The notes beneath the pieces are model-generated. The model searched no databases. It saw only the letters and a program-made list of their open reading frames with translations, and was not told where the DNA came from. Positions 1 through 4,990 of a DNA stretch of 5,628 bases are shown here, piece by piece (within the stretch, counting starts at the first letter, position 1; every line of letters starts with the position of its first letter). The stretch lies in NCBI GenBank assembly GCA_003451715.1, contig DMJN01000333.1:1-5628 (forward strand), written 5' to 3'. A program made the translations under genes and the position numbers. This DNA comes from Gammaproteobacteria bacterium. Its GTDB lineage: Bacteria > Pseudomonadota > Gammaproteobacteria > Pseudomonadales > Pseudohongiellaceae.

Positions 1-99
1 TTCGATCTCTTTCGCCAGGCGATACTTGGTAATCCCCATCGGCTCGAGAAATTCTTCCTTCAATAATTCACCCGGCGTAACCGGGCTCAGCATTTTCAT
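1..99 (-). CDS. higA: HigA-type antitoxin, N-terminal part (cut by left window edge)
   Basis: Reading the minus strand from the ATG at 99 gives 33 open codons to the window edge, beginning MKMLSPVTPGELLKEEF. This is the start of the HigA/VapI family of XRE-type helix-turn-helix antitoxins, which typically open with a HPGE-I-L-x-EEF-L-x-P-(L/M)-G motif just before the DNA-binding helices. Its ATG overlaps the higB stop as ATGA (96-99), so the two are translationally coupled. GGGAC at 106-110 lies 6 bases before the ATG and may serve as ribosome binding site; a second in-frame ATG is at 93. By family knowledge, HigA binds and neutralises the HigB toxin and represses the shared promoter. The helix-turn-helix itself lies outside the window, so DNA binding is inferred. 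Confidence 0.85.
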   Translation of the reverse strand, partial: MKMLSPVTPGELLKEEFLEPMGITKYRLAKEIE

Positions 100-395
100 C
101 GTCTTGTCCCATTGTGGTAGTCCACAATCTCCACATCTTCTGCTTCTGCTCCTGCTCGTGTCCAGCGAAAACAAATACGATATTGATCGTTTACCCGGAT
201 ATTATGTTGACCTTTGCGGTTGCCTTTCAATGCTTCCAGCCTATTGCCGGGAGGTACGCTAAGATCAATCAAGTTTCCAGCAACTTGTAACTGCCTGAGT
301 TTACGAAGTGCGATTCGCTCAAAGTTACCGAACCGACCAACTCTGAATCCTCCTGCAAGTGCTTCTGTGTACTTACATTTAAAGTTGGCAATCAT
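96..395 (-). CDS. higB: HigB-type toxin, RelE/ParE-superfamily mRNA endonuclease
   Basis: A 99-residue protein of the HigB (proteic killer, PF05015-like) family; members are usually about 92 residues. Family landmarks are the start MIANFKCKYTEAL, the central VPPGNRLEALKGNRKG (47-62), the strand IRVNDQYRICFRW (66-78) and the closing VEIVDYH (88-94). By family knowledge HigB cuts mRNA on the ribosome; basic residues around 57-61 and the C-terminal Tyr-93/His-94 fall where RelE-fold toxins carry active-site residues. The start at 395 matches the usual N terminus of the family, although no Shine-Dalgarno is visible in the short predicted leader. Toxin precedes antitoxin, the order typical of higBA. 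A small hexamer repeat adds about two residues (TRAGAEAEDVEI) before the last strand. Family assignment is strong; activity is inferred. Confidence 0.92.
   Translation of the reverse strand: MIANFKCKYTEALAGGFRVGRFGNFERIALRKLRQLQVAGNLIDLSVPPGNRLEALKGNRKGQHNIRVNDQYRICFRWTRAGAEAEDVEIVDYHNGTRR
138..155. repeat. Short hexanucleotide tandem repeat inside higB
   Basis: Three hexamers in a row on the plus strand (TTCTGC, TTCTGC, TCCTGC) encode the alternating Ala/Gly/Glu stretch at residues 81-86 of HigB. The third copy differs by one base. Being a multiple of three, gain or loss of a unit would keep the frame and change the toxin by two residues. Confidence 0.6.
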
Positions 396-415
396 TGGGA
401 AATTTGTGAATGAGG

Positions 416-444
416 ATAGTAACGCTACTCGTTAATAACGTCAA
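416..444 (-). promoter_or_regulatory. Predicted sigma-70-type promoter of higBA
   Basis: On the minus strand TTGACG (439-444, 5 of 6 to the -35 consensus) is followed by a 17-base spacer and TACTAT (416-421, 4 of 6 to the -10 consensus). Transcription would start near 409, giving a leader of about 14 bases before the higB ATG at 395. That leader is A+T-rich and has no evident Shine-Dalgarno, so toxin translation may be weak. Position, orientation and ideal spacing make this a convincing promoter; there is no experimental support. Confidence 0.72.
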
Positions 445-454
445 GCGTTACTAT
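416..454. promoter_or_regulatory. Long inverted repeat over the higBA promoter, probable HigA operator
   Basis: ATAGTAACGCT (416-426) is repeated exactly in inverted orientation as AGCGTTACTAT (444-454). Inside, CGTTA (430-434) and TAACG (436-440) form a second inverted repeat with the same centre, base 435, so 16 of 19 opposed positions pair. The left arm contains the -10 hexamer and the right arm starts at the first base of the -35 hexamer, so bound repressor would block RNA polymerase. Autorepression through palindromes over the promoter is established for HigA-type antitoxins; that HigA binds this site is inferred. The three mismatched pairs and the nested TAACG/CGTTA units could suit two HigA dimers. 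Confidence 0.75.
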
Positions 455-643
455 TAGGGCCATGTAGTGAAGTAGTCAGCGATTCCTTTGTACTCCAAGA
501 AATAGCTTAATCTGTAGATCAATATTTAGAATAGAATTTATGAATGGGAAGGCAAACTATTTCAACAAAATAAATATCGAACACAGCCGACCAACATAAG
601 TGCCAGGCACCTGATTTTAGTTTCGAATTGAAAGCTGTAACTG
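455..643. other. A+T-rich intergenic stretch between nlpD and higB
   Basis: No credible gene or RNA was found in these 189 bases. Counting 481-600 gives 38 G+C of 120, about 32%, against about 67% in a sample inside nlpD (961-1020). Apart from the 11-base palindrome at 600-610 it shows no strong hairpin followed by a T run in the nlpD direction, so no intrinsic terminator for the nlpD operon can be called. RpoS, which commonly starts a short distance after nlpD, is not here and I saw no recognisable fragment of it. The composition break suggests that the higBA side was acquired or rearranged. Confidence 0.6.
600..610. repeat. Perfect 11-base palindrome downstream of nlpD
   Basis: GTGCC-A-GGCAC is an exact palindrome 33 bases after the nlpD stop. 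With a realistic loop of three bases the stem is only four pairs and no U run follows it on the minus strand, so it is a poor terminator. Short G+C-rich palindromes of this form can be REP-like dispersed elements or protein-binding sites; a single copy cannot decide. Confidence 0.35.
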
Positions 644-1552
644 TTAGCGGCGCGGCAACAGCCCGGCAGGATCGACAGAATTACCATCCACGCGGATCTC
701 GAAGTGCAGCATGGCGATGCCGTTGGGACTTGTGCCTACCTCGGCGATCTTCTCACCGGCCCGCACCCGACTGCCCTCGCCAACCAGCATAGCACTGTTA
801 TGACCATAGGCACTGAGATAGCGATCGCCGTGGCGAATGATGATCAGATTGCCGCTGCCCTGCACGCCGCGTCCGGAATACACAACGTCACCGGCGCTGG
901 CGGCCAACACCGGATCACCGAGTTGGCCACCGATGTCGACACCCTTGTTTAACTCGGACTGAAACCCCCTCAGCACCCGGCCTTCATGGGGCCACTGCCA
1001 TTGCGGCTCACGACCGACAGCGCCGACTGCCCGACGTATTAAACCGCCGGCACGGGAATTGCCGCCCTGGGCTCTTGCTACTGTATTGTTGCTGACGAGC
1101 GTTCCGAGTGTACTGGCTGCCACGGATTGTGGACTGGCGACACGATTCACATCCAGGTTGATGTTCTGCCCGACGAAGATGGTGTAAGGCGGATTCAACT
1201 CATTGGCTATGGCCAGGCTGCGAAAATCGAGATCATATTGAAAGGCGATAGAAAACAGCGTCTCACCTGCCCTGACCCGATGCGACTGCGAGTTGGGATT
1301 GGACACCGTTGAGGACGGCACGATGGCGGGTCTGTTGTTACTGGTGGATAGGTCGCTGACTGTGGCCACCGAGTCCCGCGGCGCGTTGAAGGCGCTCTGT
1401 GGCGTACTGCTATCGACGATGATCGGGGCACTCAGCACCTGCCGCTCGCCCTGCTCGGCAACGGGAGCCTGGTAGCCGCGGCAGGCCAGCAGCGTTAATG
1501 GCAGTAGTAGCACAGCTACTCTGCCCTTCCATCGCAAAATACTCGACAACAT
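644..1552 (-). CDS. nlpD: NlpD-like lipoprotein, LysM plus degenerate LytM (M23) domain
   Basis: Envelope lipoprotein of 302 residues that by family knowledge activates the septal amidase AmiC so that daughter cells separate. The chosen ATG at 1552 gives a proper lipoprotein signal: basic start, hydrophobic core and lipobox LLAC with Cys-24; the frame is open further upstream but would put a Cys-rich stretch before the signal and run into the DUF368 gene. After a Ser/Pro/Asn-rich linker comes one LysM (about 90-134, SHRVRAGETLFSIA to FVGQNINL), which binds peptidoglycan. The M23 domain (about 188-298) is degenerate as in E. coli NlpD: the first zinc His is Asn-202 (NKGVDI) and the HxH motif reads MLHFE (Met-281, His-283), while His-251 (YGHN) remains. 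It should therefore activate rather than cut. It starts 34 bases after the DUF368 stop. Confidence 0.93.
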   Translation of the reverse strand: MLSSILRWKGRVAVLLLPLTLLACRGYQAPVAEQGERQVLSAPIIVDSSTPQSAFNAPRDSVATVSDLSTSNNRPAIVPSSTVSNPNSQSHRVRAGETLFSIAFQYDLDFRSLAIANELNPPYTIFVGQNINLDVNRVASPQSVAASTLGTLVSNNTVARAQGGNSRAGGLIRRAVGAVGREPQWQWPHEGRVLRGFQSELNKGVDIGGQLGDPVLAASAGDVVYSGRGVQGSGNLIIIRHGDRYLSAYGHNSAMLVGEGSRVRAGEKIAEVGTSPNGIAMLHFEIRVDGNSVDPAGLLPRR

Positions 1553-1586
1553 CAGTCTCGCCAGCCCTGTGGAATACAGACCACTC

Positions 1587-2582
1587 CTATTCGTTCGGTA
1601 CCCGTGCATAGAATATCCGGCGCAACAACAACACGGCGGCAACGCCCACAGCAAAGCTTGCGAGCGTCACCAGCAGCAGCGGCTGATTTCCGGTAATCTC
1701 TGTATAGTTTAACGGCCAGACGTTGACAGTTTGTAGTGGGTGTGCCACTCCGTCGCTATCGATGAAAGAGCTGAGTACCTGTTTCCACGGCCACAAGATG
1801 AAGAGCGATCCCAGTAAAATGCCGGTTATGAAGCCATAGCTCAACTGGTGGTAGTCCCTGAGCAGCCAGGCCAGCAGGCGGGAAAAAGCCAGCAGCCCAA
1901 TCACACAGCCGCCGATGAAGACCCCGATTACGGGCAGATCGAAGGATATCAGCGCGCCGAGCAGGAATTGGTAGACACCCAGCAAGAGCAGAATGAATGC
2001 CCCGGACAGCCCCGGTAGTATCATGGCGCAAATCGCAATCATGCCACTGAAGAACAGATACAGCAGAGTCACGTCGACACTGCGGGGGTCGATACCGCTG
2101 ATCAGCCAGGTGCATAGAAAACCGAGCAGCAGCGCGAGCAGGTTCTGCCAATGCAGGTAATCGAATTCATCCTTCAATAGCCAGGTCGAAGCCAGTACTA
2201 GACCAATGAAGAAGGCCATCAGACCTTCGTAGTGGTTCTCCAGCAAATACAGTACCGTATTCGCCGACACCAACAGGCCACTGAGTATGCCCAAACCCAG
2301 AATGAGAAGGAATGTACCGTCGATGTGGCGCCAGAGTTGCGGTAGCTGACCTCTCAACAACAATTTGCAGGCGCTCAGATCCACAGACTTGATGGCATAG
2401 ATCAGGCGGTCATAAATATGGGTTATCACTGCTATGGTGCCGCCGGACACGCCGGGCACAGAATCCCCTAGCCCCATTGCCAGGCCCTTCAAATAGAGTC
2501 TCAGTAGCGAGCGCATGTCAGTGTCCTGAGCTCGCGATGGGTCGGCCGGGTTATTGGATTGATTTAACGACGAGTCTGACAT
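1587..2582 (-). CDS. DUF368 membrane protein, PopT-family undecaprenyl-phosphate translocase
   Basis: A 331-residue polytopic inner-membrane protein with about eight hydrophobic segments. The signature GDSVPGVSGGTIAVI (39-53) is the DUF368 hallmark, and a related PGLSGAFIL (190-198) occurs in the second half, indicating an internal two-fold repeat. In 2023 DUF368 proteins (PopT) were shown, alongside DedA/UptA proteins, to return undecaprenyl phosphate to the cytosolic face of the membrane for reuse in cell-wall synthesis; applying this here is inference from family. The first ATG (2582) lies 16 bases after the pcm stop but has no clear Shine-Dalgarno. A second ATG at 2516 has AGGA at 2524-2527 with 7-base spacing and would remove 22 polar residues, giving 309. 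Both are plausible. Its operon neighbour nlpD is also a cell-wall gene. Confidence 0.9.
   Translation of the reverse strand: MSDSSLNQSNNPADPSRAQDTDMRSLLRLYLKGLAMGLGDSVPGVSGGTIAVITHIYDRLIYAIKSVDLSACKLLLRGQLPQLWRHIDGTFLLILGLGILSGLLVSANTVLYLLENHYEGLMAFFIGLVLASTWLLKDEFDYLHWQNLLALLLGFLCTWLISGIDPRSVDVTLLYLFFSGMIAICAMILPGLSGAFILLLLGVYQFLLGALISFDLPVIGVFIGGCVIGLLAFSRLLAWLLRDYHQLSYGFITGILLGSLFILWPWKQVLSSFIDSDGVAHPLQTVNVWPLNYTEITGNQPLLLVTLASFAVGVAAVLLLRRIFYARVPNE
2524..2527 (-). promoter_or_regulatory. Candidate ribosome binding site for an internal start of the DUF368 gene
   Basis: AGGA on the minus strand sits 7 bases before the in-frame ATG at 2516. The upstream ATG at 2582 is preceded by CCAGCAGACCAACC, which is a poor match. 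The product from 2516 starts MRSLLRLYLKG, immediately before the conserved region, as many members of the family do. Confidence 0.45.
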
Positions 2583-2598
2583 GGTTGGTCTGCTGGAT

Positions 2599-3270
2599 TT
2601 AAAGTTTCACCTGGCCCCTTAATAACGGCACAAACCGGACCTGATCGAGGATCTCCTCAGTGCATTCATGACCGGTCCTGGTAATGAGCCTCAATTCCTG
2701 ATGACCCTCACCGCCTACCGGGATGACCAACCTGCCCCTATCTGCTAGTTGTTCCAGCAATTTCTGGGGGACTGTCTGCGGTGCGGCGGTGGTAATGATG
2801 GCGTCGAACGGCCCTCTTTCTGCCCAGCCCAGTGCGCCATCGTTATGTTTGTATTCGATGTTTCGAAGCTTCAAAAGTTTCAAATTCTTCCTGGCGCGGT
2901 CCAGCAGTGGCTTGATGCGCTCCACGGTATACACACTCTTGGCCAGTAGAGCGAGGATGGCGGACTGGTATCCACAACCGGTGCCGATCTCCAGCACCCT
3001 GTCCATGCAGCCCGTTGTAACAATCGCCTCGGTCATGCGCGCCACGATATAGGGTTGGGATATCGTCTGATTGTGTCCGATGGGCAGGGCCACATCTTCG
3101 TAAGCTCGATGGGCAAGCGCCTCTTCGAGAAAGATATGTCGCGGAGTTGAACGCATTACGTCCAGCACTTCCATGCTCTTGATTCCCTGCTCCATTAATC
3201 GACCTAACAACCGTTCACGGGTACGCTGGGAAGTCATGCCAATGCCGTGCAAATTATTTTTACTACTCAA
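2599..3270 (-). CDS. pcm: Protein-L-isoaspartate O-methyltransferase
   Basis: A cytosolic repair enzyme of up to 223 residues that transfers a methyl group from S-adenosylmethionine to L-isoaspartyl residues in damaged proteins, starting their return to aspartate. Visible motifs are LPIGHNQTISQPYIVARM (62-79, substrate-side loop), the SAM-binding VLEIGTGCGYQ (92-102), PFDAIITTAAP (154-164) and the closing VRFVPLLRG (211-219). The frame starts at TTG 3270, 24 bases after truD, with AGAG about 9 bases before it. An ATG at 3237 would start at MTSQRTRERL, close to how shorter family members begin, and give 212 residues; it has no visible Shine-Dalgarno. In most gammaproteobacteria surE precedes pcm and often overlaps it; here it does not. 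The enzyme call is firm, the start is not. Confidence 0.94.
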   Translation of the reverse strand: MSSKNNLHGIGMTSQRTRERLLGRLMEQGIKSMEVLDVMRSTPRHIFLEEALAHRAYEDVALPIGHNQTISQPYIVARMTEAIVTTGCMDRVLEIGTGCGYQSAILALLAKSVYTVERIKPLLDRARKNLKLLKLRNIEYKHNDGALGWAERGPFDAIITTAAPQTVPQKLLEQLADRGRLVIPVGGEGHQELRLITRTGHECTEEILDQVRFVPLLRGQVKL

Positions 3271-3294
3271 TAGTCGATTCTCTTCTCATCCGAT

Positions 3295-4494
3295 TTAGCC
3301 GGTTGTACAAAGTTCACGCAGCAGACTGGTGGCATAAGCTCCCGGAGGCAGTGTGAACTGCAGCTGTAAACTGGCTGGCTCAAGCCAGCTCCCTCTGAGA
3401 TCATCGGGCCTGAAGCGCAGCGGCCGACGCGCCGCCTTCAATCCGAAGTGCATCAATCCATCCAGCAGTGCTGGGTATTGCGACAGCACTGCTTCTTCAA
3501 TATCGGCCGTTTTGCCGCGGCTTAGATACTTGTCTTTTGCATCCATTGCACCAGGCAGCGGGCCGGATAGATGAATATCGAAGTCCGTAAGGCGTTGCTG
3601 CAAGCTCTCATCCCAACCACCGAGACCCACTAGGAAGTAACGATTAGTCCTATCAAGGTTAACCACATCGCCATCGACATAGTGATTCCAGTTACCCTGC
3701 TGCAGCCGCAGGGAGAGAACCTGGTTGAACAGATAGGCGCGAACAGCGGAGAACAACATACTGCGTCTGTGACGTCCGGGACCTTTAGCGCTGGATCGGC
3801 GGCTGGTTTCAAACAGTTGTCGAGCCTGGCTGAGGTTGCTCAGGTCTCTGCCGAATCGCTGGGGACCAAAGTAATTGGGGACACCGCCAGTGCGAAGCAA
3901 ATCCAGGCTGTCATCGAATAGCGACTGGGATCCGCGGCAGTCCCGCAGCAGAATTTCGAAATGATTGGCTTTGTGACTGCCGGTCTTGAGTTTGCGATTG
4001 TTGCGCTGGGTCTCGAGGATCTCCACAGCCGGGTCTTCGAGTTTGCCAAGCAATTTTTCATCGGCGATGGCCAGGGGAATACTGAACCACTGACTGCACA
4101 CGGCGCGCTTATCCTTCATGCCGCAGTAGCCGATGCCTCCAAGCCGGGTACCGGCTATCGCCGCTAGCCGCCGGGCTACTTCGGTGGTGGACACATCGGT
4201 CTTGCGAATTCGTATAAACAGATGCTCGCCAGATCCACTGGTTGCAAAGCCAAGTTCTTCGTCGACTCGAAAATCCGTGCAGTCTTGTTTGAGAGCGGCG
4301 CCAAGCTCGGGCCGCTGATTGGCGTAATAGAGCGTGTCGAGGTGAGCGAAACTTCCCTGGTGAATGTCTTGGGGCGACTTTGCTTCATTCCCCAGGCCAG
4401 CAGCAGGCTGCTCGTCGCCCCCCCGACCCTTTAATCTCGAGTCTTTAACCCGATTGGTTTGCGACGAAGCCTCTGTGCTGCCGGGCTCAAGCAT
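3295..4494 (-). CDS. truD: tRNA pseudouridine(13) synthase TruD
   Basis: Converts uridine 13 of tRNA-Glu to pseudouridine. The 399-residue product carries the TruD-specific GYCGMKDKRA (122-131) with catalytic Asp-128, GGVPNYFGPQRFGRD (203-217) and a C-terminal LPPGAYATSLLREL. The ATG at 4494 overlaps the ispF stop by 8 bases (ATGCTTGA) and is favoured by this coupling; no Shine-Dalgarno precedes it, and the TTG at 4545 would overlap ispF further. Homology to E. coli TruD (349 residues) begins only around LDTLYYANQRPEL (about 52-64), so the first ~50 residues are an unrelated polar, charged extension that contains a 7-base homopolymer. There is no ATG, GTG or TTG in frame between 4494 and the conserved core. 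The C terminus ends at LCTTG, slightly shorter than in E. coli. Confidence 0.93.
   Translation of the reverse strand: MLEPGSTEASSQTNRVKDSRLKGRGGDEQPAAGLGNEAKSPQDIHQGSFAHLDTLYYANQRPELGAALKQDCTDFRVDEELGFATSGSGEHLFIRIRKTDVSTTEVARRLAAIAGTRLGGIGYCGMKDKRAVCSQWFSIPLAIADEKLLGKLEDPAVEILETQRNNRKLKTGSHKANHFEILLRDCRGSQSLFDDSLDLLRTGGVPNYFGPQRFGRDLSNLSQARQLFETSRRSSAKGPGRHRRSMLFSAVRAYLFNQVLSLRLQQGNWNHYVDGDVVNLDRTNRYFLVGLGGWDESLQQRLTDFDIHLSGPLPGAMDAKDKYLSRGKTADIEEAVLSQYPALLDGLMHFGLKAARRPLRFRPDDLRGSWLEPASLQLQFTLPPGAYATSLLRELCTTG
4418..4424. repeat. truD: Seven-base C/G homopolymer in the truD N-terminal extension
   Basis: Seven C on the plus strand, read as seven G in truD codons about 23-26 (GRGGD). It is the longest G/C homopolymer I noticed in the window. 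Loss or gain of one base would put the TruD core out of frame with the ATG at 4494, so it is either a slippage-prone site, a sequencing-error risk, or tolerated. Confidence 0.6.
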
Positions 4495-4990
4495 TGCTAT
4501 ACAGTAACACCACGGCGTGGCAGGCCATGCCTTCTTCTCTTCCAATATAGCCGAGCTGCTCGGTGGTACTTGCCTTCAAATTGACCCGATCGGAGTCCAA
4601 CAATAACAAGCTACACAGACTGGAGACCAATTCCTGCCGATAGGAACTTATCTTGGGTGCCTGGGCGATGACGGTGACATCGACGTTAATCAGGCGATAC
4701 TGCTTCTTGTCCGCCAATTGTAATACTTGCTCCAACAACACAGCGCTGTCGACGCCAGCCAATGTCACGTCATCATCGGGAAAGTGTTCACCGATATCGC
4801 TGGCCGCCATGGCACCCAGGATGGCATCACATACCGCATGCAGCACCAGATCGCCATCGGAGTGAGCAATTAAACTCAGTTGTTCCGGGATTAAACAGCC
4901 AGCCAACTTGAGGGGCTTGTCGGGGTTGAATTGCTCGCTAAAGCGGTGCACATCGAAACCGTGCCCGATACGTATACCGCCTACATTCAT
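4487..4990 (-). CDS. ispF: 2-C-methyl-D-erythritol 2,4-cyclodiphosphate synthase
   Basis: Fifth enzyme of the MEP isoprenoid pathway; it cyclises the CDP-methylerythritol 2-phosphate product of the IspE step with release of CMP. The 167-residue length is standard. Metal ligands are visible as Asp-13 and His-15 in GHGFDVHRF and His-51 in AHSDGDLVLHAVCDA (42-56); DIGEHFPD follows, and NVDVTVIAQAPK plus the C-terminal STTEQLGYIGREEGMACHAV complete the family pattern. The start at 4990 overlaps the ispD stop (TGATG) and is preceded by a strong GGAGG at 4998-5002 with 7-base spacing. The ispD-ispF pair is conserved, sometimes fused, across proteobacteria. The 3' end overlaps truD by 8 bases. Nothing unusual is seen. 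Confidence 0.97.
   Translation of the reverse strand: MNVGGIRIGHGFDVHRFSEQFNPDKPLKLAGCLIPEQLSLIAHSDGDLVLHAVCDAILGAMAASDIGEHFPDDDVTLAGVDSAVLLEQVLQLADKKQYRLINVDVTVIAQAPKISSYRQELVSSLCSLLLLDSDRVNLKASTTEQLGYIGREEGMACHAVVLLYSNA

Noticed and set aside
26..262. Plus-strand frame with a run of seven leucines opposite higB
   Set aside because: The leucines arise from the hexamer repeat read on the other strand; the frame crosses both higA and higB and resembles nothing.
416..454. Possible integron attC site next to higBA, since such modules are common integron cassettes
   Set aside because: At 39 bases it is shorter than known attC sites, and the arms lack the GTTRRRY / RYYYAAC core boxes. It fits a promoter operator better.
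454..522. Minus-strand 22-codon frame from TTG 522 encoding a protein-like YFLEYKGIADYFTTWP end
   Set aside because: It is very short, starts with TTG without a convincing ribosome binding site, and its stop lies inside the higBA operator; I see no family resemblance. A gene remnant cannot be excluded.
611..643. Rho-independent terminator after nlpD
   Set aside because: No stable stem with a following U run was found on the minus strand; the nearby palindrome at 600-610 is too small.
1553..1654. Upstream extension of nlpD to 1654
   Set aside because: It would add a Cys-rich segment before the lipoprotein signal and overlap the DUF368 gene; the ATG at 1552 directly precedes the signal peptide.
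1756..2151. 131-codon minus-strand frame inside the DUF368 gene
   Set aside because: A shadow frame in another phase of a gene with clear family motifs; its composition (Arg/Ala/His-rich) is typical of out-of-frame G+C-rich DNA.
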